DNA of 64,000 nt, from the NCBI GenBank assembly GCA_016859345.1, contig CM029126.1, positions 9,544,527 through 9,608,526 on the forward strand, in the 5' to 3' direction. This DNA is from Istiophorus platypterus. Taxonomy: Eukaryota; Chordata; Actinopteri; Istiophoriformes; Istiophoridae. Made by a program: the position numbers and the translations under genes. Shown here one piece after another: positions 1-12,180 of the stretch. Position 1 is the first letter of the stretch, and every line of letters starts with the position of its first letter. The notes below the pieces were generated by a model. That model saw only the letters and a list, made by a program, of their open reading frames with translations, searched no databases and was not told the DNA's origin.

Positions 1-469
1 TTTCTCTCAATGCAAGAGGACTTCCTCACACCATGCATGTTAGTTTATCAAAATCAATTATGGGATCGAGGTTCACATTGCTTTCCCCTGGATGTTGGAA
101 CCCAGGCTCATCGGAGATACACTGACAGAGTCTGCTTCTAGCTTCACTCTGACAATGGATGTGTCATTTTCGAGACATATGCGTGTCTAGTTTCCAGCAC
201 TACATGCCCATAAAGACACTTATTGACCCAGCGCTGTCATTAAAATATGCCATACTTAAAAGGAGCACAAACACAGGCATCATTGTGTTGAAAATGATCA
301 CAATTGTTGTATAAACATGTGACAACCAGGCTAAATAAAGAGATTAGCAGACAAACTGTGTGTTTTTGGCTTTGGGTTGGTATACAACAGAAACTGTTTA
401 AACTGCTGTAAGATCCAGATAAAGCCTCATCCACTGAACTACACGGTTTTCATTTAGGGCAGTATTTAC

Positions 470-1190
470 TGTTATGGCGGACGGCTAAAATTTTGGTATT
501 TATTTGCGAATCCTTCGAGAGTCATTGTATAATATGGTGAGGTACAATTTGGTGGACCGAAAGATAAAAGTGCACAGAAAAATATTCTGGAGGTTGCAAC
601 CCAACAAATGAAAGAAATTAGGGTGACAAATGGCATGTTTTTGGCTATGAATTGCTATATAATGTCAAATGGATGAGGTGATGTAAGAGTGCAGTGATTC
701 TTTGAGAACCTCTTACTGTATTGCATTGTTTTCCTTTATGGCTGGATTTTCTTTTTATCGTGGCTGAATCCATGTTTGGCATTTTATGTGTAAAACTTTA
801 AAGCTCATTGTAAAATATGGTGAGCTATAATTTGGTTTTTCATACAGAGGACAAAAAAATGGACAAAAATATTTCAGAGACTGGCCACAACCATCCAAAT
901 CCAAGAAATTAGCAAGATGGATGGCATGTTTTTGGCTATGAGTTGTATAATGGCAAAAGGTGAGCTCCTGTCAGATCCACTGACTTTTTGAAACATCATG
1001 CCCCTTTACTCGACTGTACTGAATTCTTTTATACCTTTATAGTGATCAAAGAATTATTGGCATTTAATTTGTGAGAAAAATTCAGGATCATTGTAGAAAA
1101 TGTTGAGCCACAATTTGGTGAGACTAGATAGTTTAAAAGATGAAAGCGCACGTGAATTGGCAGGCCAGATTGTTTAATGACCTCTAGCAG
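470..1190. repeat. Diverged tandem repeat, period 283 bp, about 2.5 copies
   Basis: Three related segments follow each other. The landmark cattgta followed by an aatatggtgag-like string and an aatttggt block occurs at 523, 806 and 1089, giving spacings of exactly 283 and 283 bp. A second landmark, an AAGAAATTAG block followed by ggcatgtttttggctatga, occurs in the first two copies near 613 and 902. Copies are clearly diverged, so this is an old satellite-like duplication. Function is unknown and no reading frame runs through it. Confidence 0.65.
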
Positions 1191-2214
1191 GACTTTTCCT
1201 TTGTGGTAAGCTAATGCACCTTTTCTGGCATTTATCTTGAAACCTGTGTGAATGCCTGATGACCTATAATCTAGTCTAATCTCGAATCCAACAGGGGACA
1301 ATGGAGTCTGGAGGTTTTTAGACTCTGGACCCGGAGACAAACAGGTAGACTCCATTCCTTTTCCAACAGCCTCCTTTTGTTGATTGACGGGCCCCTGGAT
1401 TTGTGCAAACTCGTGACAAGACTGCCAGAGGAGGGGCATTATGTTGGACTTACAAGTCCTGAGCACGCCAATGCCAACTTTCCAAACGAATTGCACAACT
1501 ATCAAAAGTTTCTCCATCATTGTCGTTGTGTCTTCTCTCACTCCTCTTTATATTTTTTTCCGCCTCAGAACTTCTCTCTGCTCGCACCCAAGCCATTCAA
1601 TTTCTATTTATTTCACCCCCCCCCAAAAAAAAAAAAAAAACCCACCACGCCCTCCACCCCTCGCGCTCCCCCGCCCCCGCCGCCCAGCCAACACCTCCTC
1701 CTCGGTCTCCCTCATCCTCCTTCTCATCTCTCCCTTTTTCACACCTCTCCGCGTCTCCTCGCTCGCTCTTAAAACCCCTTCTTCCCCCGTTGTCACCCTT
1801 ACTCTCCTCTCTCTATCCCGCCGCCGCCGCCTCCCCCCTTTTCCCTTATACTTCCACGCACCTCGTTATCTCCCCCGTTTGACTTTAATTAGTTAATGCA
1901 TTAATTATCTACGCCCCAGTACCTGCACCATTAACATACCCTCTCCTCCCCGTGGCTCCCTCCTCGCCTCACCCAGAGGCCTCTGGGCTGGAGATGCAGT
2001 AATGGACACAAGGTTAGAGGTGCGCACACGCGCAGACACACAAAACCACCCCCCTCTTTTTTTTTTTTACCCCATGCCTCTTTTTCACTCTATTTCTCGC
2101 TCTTCCACTCTTTGCCCCCTACCTATTTCCCCCCCAAGTCATCTCTCTCCCCCCGTCTATCTTTCTTCTGACCCCCTATACTCTCCTCTTTTTCTCCCTG
2201 TGCCTTGCAGTCGC

Positions 2215-2475
2215 CTCTGCCGGCTGGTCTCTCTCCCCGGCGACGGAATTATGAAAAATGCGCCCATCGACAGAGCGCCTCAGCTTCGATTAGCCGAGAT
2301 GGGACATGACAGGCCGCGATCAATACTTATACCGTCCTATAACGTGTCAACTAATGAATCAATCTCGGCTAAATTTTCCATTTTTCAAAAGCCGACGCGA
2401 GAGACTGGAATATCCTCTTTTGTAAAGATATTATTATCGATTTCGTCGGCAATTTGACATCGGGGGTAGTTAATT
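2215..2475. promoter_or_regulatory. Candidate conserved non-coding element
   Basis: This is a roughly 260-bp block of complex, non-repetitive sequence between pyrimidine-rich and GA-rich tracts. It keeps several CpGs outside any island and contains GATTAG, TAATGAATCAAT and ATTATCGATTT homeodomain/PBX-type words. A frame is open across part of it but begins inside low-complexity sequence and resembles no protein I know. The call rests on texture only; conservation was not tested. Confidence 0.35.
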
Positions 2476-2509
2476 CCACTCTAGAATAAAATTGAAAACA
2501 CTTGAGATT

Positions 2510-2600
2510 GAAGTGAGAGAGAGGGAGAGAGAGAGGCAGTGAGAGAGGGAGGGGAGAGGAGAGGAGGGAGGCAAGGGCAGGCAGGAGGGGAGGGGGAGAC
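2510..2600 (+). repeat. GA-rich purine tract
   Basis: Run of gagagag/ggagag units with almost no pyrimidines; low-complexity sequence without a coding signature. Confidence 0.7.
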
Positions 2601-3240
2601 GGCTGTTGACTTGATAAAAGAGAATGGGAAGATGGAAGGAAGGGGAAAAGGGGGTAGGAAGAAGAGATACTACTGGTGGTGTTGCAGAGACAGCAGTAGT
2701 CTATCTACCTATTTATCTATATATCTATATATCTCAGAATAAACATTAAAAACAGAAGAGATAGGAAGAAGATGCTATATGTAGACTATGGGCAGACAAA
2801 CACCATAAATCCATGTACAATCCAATTCAATATAGCCTTGCAATAAAACCTACTTCTTTCGTGATGGTCTATTTTTTGCAGCTGTGTTGTGAAGGGGTTG
2901 TACGAACTCTGTGGTCATTTTTGATGGTGTGGTTCCTGTTTCCCGTTATTTTCTCCAACCCCTGGATTTGGATTTACAAATGGAAGAAAACGTGGCGTTT
3001 TTGCCGTTGCTTTTGGGACATTTTCTTTAAAACGGCAGTGCAATTTCCGTGTTCACTCATATGATTGTCAATTAAACTAAAAGGAAGTTGATGAACTAGT
3101 CACAGCTTGAGAAAATTTCAGATATCACCATAAACATTTTTTTTGAGGGGGGGGGGATATGAATACATATTCAGAAAAACAATAATTATGATAACAGCCC
3201 AATCTGCGTGTTTCTGTGCTTGTGCGTGCACGTGCAGGAA

Positions 3241-3262
3241 CGTGTGTGTGTGTGTGTGTGTG
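3241..3262 (+). repeat. (TG)n microsatellite
   Basis: Short run of about ten TG dinucleotide units embedded in a TG-rich stretch. Confidence 0.7.
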
Positions 3263-5331
3263 CCGGTAGAGACATGGGAGAGGCAGAGAGTCAGCATGTG
3301 TGTCAGAGTGAAATATAGATGGAGGAGGCCGGTGTGTGAGGGTCAGCGAGGTGCAGTGTAACTGTCGACAATCACAGCCTTATTTACCTGTCAAAAACAC
3401 TATCATCCCACACAGCCCCAGCCAAGCAATTTCTCCTGTCTCTTCCTCCCTCCTATCCCTCTCTCTCTCTCTCTTTCTCTCACTCTCTCTCTACCTCCAA
3501 TTACAACCTAGAGGGCTATTTCTCTCCAGGACAAAAACACTCCCCACAAGCCCTCCCTCTGCCTTTCGAAAGCCCCTTCTCTCTCCCCATCGTTTCTACC
3601 CCCCACCCCCAATTCTCCCCCTTTCTTTTCCTCTGCTGAGAGTTGGAGAGTGGAAATGAACAAGCTGTAAACACACACCACTTAGCCCAGCGTATGCTGT
3701 TGTGTATTTGTTGGCCAAGGCTGGCAAGGTGATGGCTGTGGTATATGAGGCCAGAGGTGTGGGCTACCTCACCACACCGACAATCGTGAAATCAAGATAC
3801 ACCACAGGTTGAAAGATAGTTTGTTCATTGCACTGTTGGTTGCTCACCGTATCCTTCTGCTCTAAAACTGCAGCTGCTGAATTGTGCACATTTATAGAAT
3901 ATGTTGAGTTTTCATACAGAGTGCCGTCAATATTCTGCGCTTTTCTTATCGTCAACAAATCCAAAATAAAGGAGCGAAAACATCAATGAATTGTTCCTCA
4001 CATGCCGTGCCTGTAGCCAAAGCCTGATATAGCTTCTCCCTCCATGCTGAGGACTTTCATTAGTGTCCAGAACCATCAAAAACCCATAAGTGAGCCACAA
4101 TGTTACAAAAAAAAATGTATACATACGTTGCTTAAAAAAAATAGTCCCTAGCAAAAACAACTGAGTCCTGTTTGATTTAAATTTGCTCAAATCTACAGTT
4201 CCCAGCTGTTTTCAGTAAATTCTGCGCCTTTCTGAAAAATTTAAATATTCATTTTTCCTATGAATGAACTTTGGTACAAGTACACACACAGTAGGAAGTC
4301 AGAAGTTATTAAGAGATGGACTAATACATTATGTAGTAGTAAAATTATGCTGACAATAGACAAAATATATTAAAGCCATGTGTATCCTTCAAACCATTTG
4401 TACATCAGTACTGTCAACACAAATATTTATATATTTATCATAACGAGAGTTATATTCATTCTCTGGTAATTTGGTTTAGTAACATCTTGTCCAGGGCCAA
4501 AAGCTACAACATAATTTTTGCACATATCAAAGGACAATGAGTGTATAAATTAGAGTTTGAACTTTTGTACTGCATTTTAGATGATAGGCTTCTGATTTAA
4601 AACAGAGTAATCCAGGTTACTTTTGACTATATACTTTTTGGCTATATACTCTTTCCAAAAAGGGCACGTAAAAAACAAAAAAATAAAAAAAACAAAAAAA
4701 CCAACCAAAAAAAAAAAAACAAAAAAAAAACAGACAACAAGCCTTCCATTTGTATGGTTTTGAATCAGTAAAAGGAAATGACCACTGTCCAAAAAAGTAT
4801 ACTGCTGTACACTTAGAGCAAAGTGGTGGTGCCAAAGTTGTCTCGCCTCCAAAAAAAAGAGATTTTTCTGTTGTATGTTCTGTGTTTGTGTTTACACCAG
4901 TCTCAAAAGATATGATCCTGCCGGACATACTAAATCCACGGTTTATAGCATGGATTGATGTTAATTACAGAAATGTATTATCAATAATGTCTGATAATCT
5001 CCTGTTGAAGAAAAAAGGTGATGTGTATTCAGATTGAAACTGTGGTGGGGAGAAAGGCTGAACTAAAGATGATAAAATTTTGACTATGTGCATAAAGATA
5101 CGTCAGTGTATTTGTGTATGTGTCTGGTGCCTGTGTATGAGTAGTAGTAGTTGTTTTTATACAGTAACACACCCATGACCCATGACAGACAGTGACGGAG
5201 GACCGACTGTTCTGCAGCCTGACTGAGAAGCCTCCCGGAGGAATTTTGCTGATACATAACTCCGGCGGACACTTGGGTGGCCTTTTATTTCCTGAACCAA
5301 GTCTTGATGCCTGTGACTGAAACATACACAT

Positions 5332-5333
<2 letters not shown>

Positions 5334-5373
<40 letters not shown>
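5334..5373 (+). repeat. (CA)n microsatellite
   Basis: About 20 uninterrupted CA units. Open frames reading through it are Cys/Val or Thr/His strings and are artefacts. Confidence 0.9.
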
Positions 5374-5376
<3 letters not shown>

Positions 5377-6070
5377 AACACACACATAGACTGATAGCAG
5401 TACCCTGTCTGTCTTCGTGACTGGCTCTGTGAAAAGGCCATCTGACAAAGCCATTAACAGGGCGGTGTAATACCTGTGTCTGTAGTGAGCCGCGTGACAC
5501 AAAAAGACATTTATGGGCACTGCCATGACAGGAGAAGCACTGTGACATCTGACTGACTGGATTGCGAGCTGGTTGACAGATAAAGGCGGACAGAGACACC
5601 AACACCACTGAGACAGTCATGGAGACAAGAGACAGGACACAAATCATGTCAGAAAGAGTGAGGGAGGAATCACATGTTTTACAACACTGTTGGATAGCTG
5701 CACATGGGAATATGTGAGCATATGTCGCTCACTGTATTGACGCTTCAGCACCAAAGTTTTAAAAAATCTATCAAAATAGTCCAAGATTTTACACAGCTTG
5801 GGTTACAAGGGTCACAGCTCATGGATCACTGAGTGTTTTATCTTGAAATTTCACCCCAAAAAAATGAATTTTCATTATCAGTAAGTGTAGCACTCTGCTG
5901 TAAATTATGGGGAATTTAGATGTCATTTTAGGATTCAGGCAGAGAATGGAAGAACACTACAAAGAGTAAAATAGAGAGTTATAGATAGTAAGACAAAAAG
6001 AAAGTCAGAGCAGAGATGTAAAGTGGGAGACAAAGCATGAGAGAGAGAAAGAAAAGAATGATGCTGGATT

Positions 6071-6071
<1 letters not shown>

Positions 6072-6105
<34 letters not shown>
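6072..6105 (+). repeat. (GT)n microsatellite
   Basis: About 16 GT units flanked by unique sequence. Confidence 0.9.
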
Positions 6106-6107
<2 letters not shown>

Positions 6108-6242
6108 AGTGTGTGCAGTCAGGGCAGCAGGCAGAGGCAGCTAAGCAGAACCAGCCAGCCCTCACAAACCAATCAGGCCTTCATTAGGCTGGGCGGGAGG
6201 GATCGATGGCCAGCCCGCATCAATTAAACAGCACCCACACCA

Positions 6243-6600
6243 CAATATATATATGTTTATATATATATATGTTTATATATATATATATATATATATATAA
6301 ACATATATATATATAAACATATATATGTTTATATATATACATATACATACACACACACACATATACATGTATATATATATACACATACATATATACATAT
6401 ATATACATATACATATATATACACATATACACACACATACAAATATACATACATACATTTATACATAAATACATATACACATAAACACACACGCATACAT
6501 AAACATATATATATATATGTGTGCATACATACATACACACACACACACATACTTATATAGTTATATATATGCATGCATTCAAACATATATACACATACAT
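6243..6600. repeat. Compound (TA)n/(CATA)n microsatellite with inverted repeats
   Basis: Roughly 350 bp built of TA, CA and CATA units. The first 90 bp alternate atgtttatat with its complement atataaacat around a pure (TA)n core, so the strand can fold back on itself. Tyr/Ile/Met/Cys-only frames here are artefacts. Confidence 0.9.
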
Positions 6601-8019
6601 ATTAAATATACACCTTCCGAACCACAGTCAAACTGTAACATGTCCATTCACTCTTTCAGCCCCGACATACACTCACAACATCGATAACACCCAATTACAC
6701 ACAAGCTCACACATGGTGGGTCCAGAAAACACAGAATTACACGCGCTCCGGACACACTTTTTATTAACACTCAATTACACACGCGCATAAATCACAGACG
6801 AGCAATGCACCCACAAGAGGGTAACTGGAGACTGCTGTGTGAAAGATGGAGCTTTTTCTTTAGCCACTGCTTTCACCAATGAGCAAAAAAAAGATTTAAA
6901 GATAGGCCTACCAATCCTACCACACCTTTAATATGTCTTTTTGTTATAGTTTGGTCTTGGTTATCAAAAGCAAATGCAGGACCACAAACATCCACCAAGC
7001 AAGGGAGTTTCTCATTTGCCTTGCTAATTAATCAGTACGTTCTAGTGCATTTTGGGTTCACCTTCTGAGAAAATTTTCAAGATGCAGTGGTTAAAACAGT
7101 TTCTTCTCAGCTAGAAAGTGTTGTGTGTTGTGTTTCTACCATGGTGTAGTTTGTATGTTTAGTCTCCCCATGTTGTATGCTATTCTTCGGAGTCTCCCAT
7201 TTTCCCCTCACAATCCAGTCTGGTGTGTACAGATGATCAGTATATGATGTAGTAAGTAAAATATTGGATTTAAAGTGGTTTATTACATGTACAGTATATT
7301 GTTTGTATCAACTTGGCCAGTGAAGTTGATTTAGAATCGTATTTTCAATCTCAAATTGATTTGGAGGTCACTAAATACATTGGTTAGCCTGAGACAACAG
7401 CTGAATCTGAGTCTATAATGTTTTCTGATGGTGTCAAAGGTTTGTTGACAGTAGCAATTTTTGCACTTGAGTAAATTGGGCATATATTTTCATCTATGAT
7501 CAACTGAAATCAAACGTAGTGCATCCTTCTAGATTATAAGTCAAACCTTTCATTCATATATGTGAATAAATATCTGTAGTTTGATCAGAAACATACAGAC
7601 CTTTAAAGGACGTAAACAAATTGAAAAATGTTAGTTTTCATTGTTAAATATAAAATCCACTGTCAATGGAACAATGGAAGTGACAGTCAAGTAGTTGCAC
7701 AGCTGCACTGCTTGATCCAACTAAGTTTCAATTCATATGCCAACGAAGCACTATAATGAATTATTGAAGACTAAAAAAAAAAAAATACTATTGCATAACA
7801 GTTTATTGTAATTTTTTTTTTTTTTTAAAAATCCTCTATTGATTTCTGTTAAATTAATGTTTATTAATAATATCCTGAAGTCAGAGTGCCACCACTTACT
7901 CATCCGTAAATTAAAAACCTGGTGTATGAGAGACGTTTTAGAGTTTTATGGTAAAGTTTGACACCCACCAGGTGTAGATGAGAGGTAGTGCCTCTTCCTT
8001 GACCGACGGGCTGACACAA

Positions 8020-8260
8020 GTTTGCCCCTAAATATGCCGCTCTGCTGCGGCAAAACCGATGCGGTGAAAATATTCAACTCTAAAATAAATGTGTCTGTAT
8101 TGGGCGATTACCGGGCCACGCTTCCTGAGCCCCGCGTGTCACCTGCTCGCAGTGGCATTGACACGTCAGTCTCCTGCAGCTAACGCAATGTGACAGTGTT
8201 GAGATTATAATATCTGGCCCGTATTACCGGGCATTAACGCCATTACCGCGCCCCGCCCGC
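8020..8260. promoter_or_regulatory. Candidate conserved non-coding element
   Basis: Complex sequence with retained CpGs, CCGGGC words, and two short ATTACCG motifs around TATCTGG, bracketed by AT-rich and GA-rich DNA. No credible reading frame. The call rests on sequence texture; a multi-fish alignment would decide it. Confidence 0.3.
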
Positions 8261-8889
8261 ACAGGTGGGCCACTCCGGGACTGAGAGAGAGGGAGAGAAA
8301 TATCAGGAAATTGAGAGACTGCATAGTAGAAAAGGAGGGAGGAGGAAGATGTGATAGATGAATGAATTTGAGAAAATGGGAGAAGCAGTTTGGCACCAGT
8401 AAAAAGGCCTGTACGGTCATACGGAGAAGGTATAAACATCTGACAATCAAGTGGGAAAGACTGATTCTGTCTGATTTTATGGCATTTCAAGAGGATGCGT
8501 TCAAGGAGGAACTTTGGCTTATTGTGATCGTGCCTGAGGCCAGTTAACCATAAACTGAATAATGATGATGAAATCTGCCATCCACATCTCCAGAGCACAA
8601 GTGTTTTGTGTGTATGAGTGTGCGTGTTTGTGTGCGTAACCCTTATGACAGAGGAGGGGCTTCTGTGTGATATGATAACAAAGAAAAGGGGCATGAGTGG
8701 GCAGCCGAAATTGTATAAAGCTATTCTAATAATGAACAGCTGAAAAAGCACCATCACTTCACATGATTTAATGTTTACACCATTCCACGCCTGGTTTCAT
8801 ATCGCTTTTCCAGGGCCTTCATTTGTTTCACCCAAAGAAAACACTTCTATTCCACAGCCTTGTTGTTTTAATTAGGGAAATTAATAAAT

Positions 8890-9260
8890 AAGAATAAATT
8901 AATATGGCCTCCTCGCCTCCTCCTGTACCCCCCAGAATGGTGGCAGGCACCATTGCCTGCTTGCCTGCCTGCATGGGATGTATTTGCGTGCCATAATTAA
9001 CGCTTAATAAGTAAGTGATTCATTATGATTAGCATGCGGATTCGCCGTAATGGCCCCTCTCTGTGCTAGCAATCAACCTCACTCTGTTTATCCACACATA
9101 AGCCCCCTGATCCATCTCTGTCTGCGACCCCCAATCTACATATCCGCCACTGTAGTCCATTCCTCTGGTCCTGATGCTGGGGCCATTTGTTGGGCTGCTG
9201 GTGGAGGCCTCTATCAATCTGAGTGTCATTAGGCAAGCTGCGGGGGAGGAAGGGGCCTCA
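8890..9260. promoter_or_regulatory. Candidate conserved non-coding element
   Basis: High-complexity block with dense homeodomain-like words (taattaacgcttaataag, tgattagcatgc) followed by balanced-composition sequence. Frames of 60-66 codons are open here on both strands, which suggests low stop density rather than coding. Inference only. Confidence 0.3.
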
Positions 9261-9999
9261 TTGTCATCAAAAAGGGGGGATTGTCATAAGATGGGAGGAT
9301 CGCTCATTTTGGTGATGGGGTATAGATGTAGAAGTGAAAGATTCATTCATCCAAGAGGGAATTAATATGTTTGCCAAATGCAAGGATGAGTCAGTGCAAA
9401 GAACGCTTCATGTGTCAAAGGATCACTCATTATCACTCATCAAATGAGGGGTTGTTGATGGGGGCTTAGCACAAACCCCAAGAGTGAAGGAGATTTATTC
9501 ATTATTTTGTCATTTTTGGGGCAGGCTATAGTGGGGAAGTGCTAAAGTACTATGACTCTTGTAATGTGATAGAAACTCATTTAGTTAAAGTCTCTCGGGG
9601 GCAGTTTGTTTATTGTTTTGCATTCACTTATGCCCCCATGAGGGTGGTGTTTAATGCACCAGTGGTGAAGTAATCTGAAGAGCAATACTTGTAATGACAC
9701 CAGAGGCCTTTGTGACAGCAACCATTGATGTCAGAGAGAGTATAAAGTAAAAAACACTGGTTTAGTGAAACCTCCCTGTAAAAATTGAAATTCAATTCAA
9801 TTTAAAGGATTGGTTCAGATTTTTCATGTCTATCCTAATACGGCACTCACAAGTCATACGTACTTTGGCAGACTCATTTGTCAATGTAATCATTCCTCCT
9901 CTCTTTACTGGCTGTGAAGAACTTCCTTTCTAGTGTGACTCTAATGTGAAGTTTGAAGTTCCTATTGTCTTACCTAATCCGAAGCAATAGTGTTAACTA

Positions 10000-10290
10000 T
10001 TCTAAACAGCCACAATCAAAGGTTGGCTGAAAAGCCTTTGGTCATAGAAACGGGCGAGATGCGGTAATTGTCCAAATGGGAATAACAGCGCACAATTTGG
10101 GACAGTCTCTCCTCAAAGGGATTAATAATGTTGCACATACAAAAAGCGATGGTGACAAATGCTGTTGTCCTTTCATTAAGTGCGTCAGGATCAAAAGACA
10201 CTATCAGGAGAACTTGCTGCGATTTGGATAACCTATTTTATAATCCCAGATACCAAAAGCAAATTCCAGACCTGACTTTAATTCGTGTAC
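10000..10290. promoter_or_regulatory. Candidate conserved non-coding element
   Basis: Complex unique sequence with GGGATTAATAATG, TCATTAAGTGCG and GCGATTTGGATAA words and no repeats. Open frames on both strands are short and unrecognisable. Regulatory assignment is inferred from texture. Confidence 0.28.
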
Positions 10291-11979
10291 ACATACACGA
10301 GCGTAAACATGCAGGAATACACTAAACACATGCACAAAGACATGAACAAATAACCCCTCAGCCGGCTCAGTGGGGATCTACCTAAAGATCCACTCAATGA
10401 GCGTTCTCACCAACAACTCCACTTGACAGCATCTTGCTTGAGCCATTTTGAACCCTTTGAGAAAGGTTTGCACTTTCCTTTGGCTCTCTCTCCTTCCCCC
10501 CATTCCTCCTAGAATGTTCATTGCCCAGAAAATAATTTCTCTAGTCATTTCAGTGCCTTTGTGAGTGGCAATCAATTTCTCTTCTCTTCATGATGGTCCC
10601 GCGTGTGGGCACAGAAGTTTGACCTTCTCTAAAAGATCTATCAATTTATCCGTCCATCCTGAAACCTATCCATTAATGTTTTCATCTTCCCCTGTTGTTT
10701 TTTTTTTTCCTTCTCTCTGGCTGTCGACTGTTGGGTGGTAAAGTGGCTTTAAGCTCATGTGCTCATCAAGACCTATTGGGTGTCTGTTTGTGCAATTATA
10801 CCTCAGTCTCAGAGCCGGACCAAAATCAGCTGGTGGAGAAAATGATGGTCATTTTGACTGAGCAGAATATGCACTTGAGACAAAGGCAAGGGAAGCCCAT
10901 TTAGAACATGGTGAGGGCGTTGGACCTGGGGAGGGGAAAGGGTCGGGCTAAGGCTAAATGACATATCACATTACCAGCTTGGGGTCACCCAATTTCTCCC
11001 AATCTGATACCAGCATTTCTTTGGCAACAGCTCTGTCACAAGCTAACCTTTTGTTTATAGGTCTGTCTGTAAGTGTCTGTTAGTGTCTCTCACTCCCTCT
11101 CTCCCCTTCTGCTCATGAGTTCGTCTGTTGTGCTGCAAAAATTAAAATCAGATCAGGCTTTTTGATTCAGCTCAAATTAGCTCAGATAAATCTAAATGAC
11201 CACTTTTAGTTATTTAGATTTTAGATATTTTAGCACTGAACAGCCATGAACAAAAAACTGACAGGCTTTAAGAATATCAAAATTAAATCAGAAATTATTG
11301 GTGTATTCTTTTTGTCTGCATTCTCCTCTCTGGCTGAGGACATACTGCAGATATAAATACTGATGTATTTATTAGAAGATGCACATCATTAATGAGCACA
11401 TAATGATGCAGTCTGAAAGGGTGCACCTTGCTTTCTGTGCCGGTCCCATTGGGAGAGAGCTGGTTCCAGGATGCCTGAGAGGGGTCATGACCCCAGGAAG
11501 TAAAACCAGGTTAGGAAATAGTGCGAACACCTCTCTTCCTGTCTTGAACATTAAGCCAGACAACAAGGCTTTTTGGACAGATGAATGATTTAGACCTGCA
11601 TGAAAGAATTGTTTTTGAATTTGCATGAGGTTCAAAAGAGACTAAATTGCATTAAGAGTTAAAGTGTCTCTTTCTTTACAACACTAACATAATCCTTTTA
11701 ATCTGATGCTGTTTAATACTTTTTGTCTCTGTTGGACTGCCAGAAAAGGAGAACTTTGGCTCTCCAGAGCTTCTCTCTATGGGCCTATTCTGCTGCATCC
11801 TCTCCATCTCACTGACACCCCCCCCACCCCAAACACACACACACACCCTATTCTCCTCTTATCCCCTCCACCTACCCTGAACCTTTCCATTCTCATCCCT
11901 CTCCCTCACTTGTTTTTCTCTTTCCCTCATTCACACTTCTCTCTCTGTCCCTTCCAATCTCTCTCCCCCTCTCTCTGGC

Positions 11980-12180
11980 TCACAGGACAGTATTATATAT
12001 TCCAGTCTCATGCTTTGCATGATTTGGGCAATAGATGAAGCCATATCCCTCTCTCCTCTTCGGGCTCTCCCCTCCCTCCCTCTCTCGCCTTGTTGTTTAA
12101 TGTTTCAATTTGGAGGAAGCAAACATTCAATCAGACAGATTAACTGTTTAATGCATGTCATCAGTCAAACTGTCTACGAG
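11980..12180. promoter_or_regulatory. Candidate conserved non-coding element
   Basis: Contains TTTGCATGATTTGGGCAAT (octamer-like ATTTGCAT variant), TTGTTTAATG, and AATCAGACAGATTAACTG (MEIS/TGIF-like TGACAG/CTGTC words), followed by CT/CA-rich DNA. No coding frame is convincing. Confidence 0.28.

Noticed and set aside
1377..1896. Pro/Ser/Leu-rich frames near 1.6 kb
   Set aside because: Translation of a C/T-rich tract with poly-A; composition artefact.
5029..5647. Overlapping open frames rich in Cys/Val around 5.3 kb
   Set aside because: They are frames through a (CA)n/(TG)n microsatellite; no protein signature.
6220..6790. Long Tyr/Ile/Met/Cys-only frames
   Set aside because: Translation of (TA)n/(CATA)n repeat.
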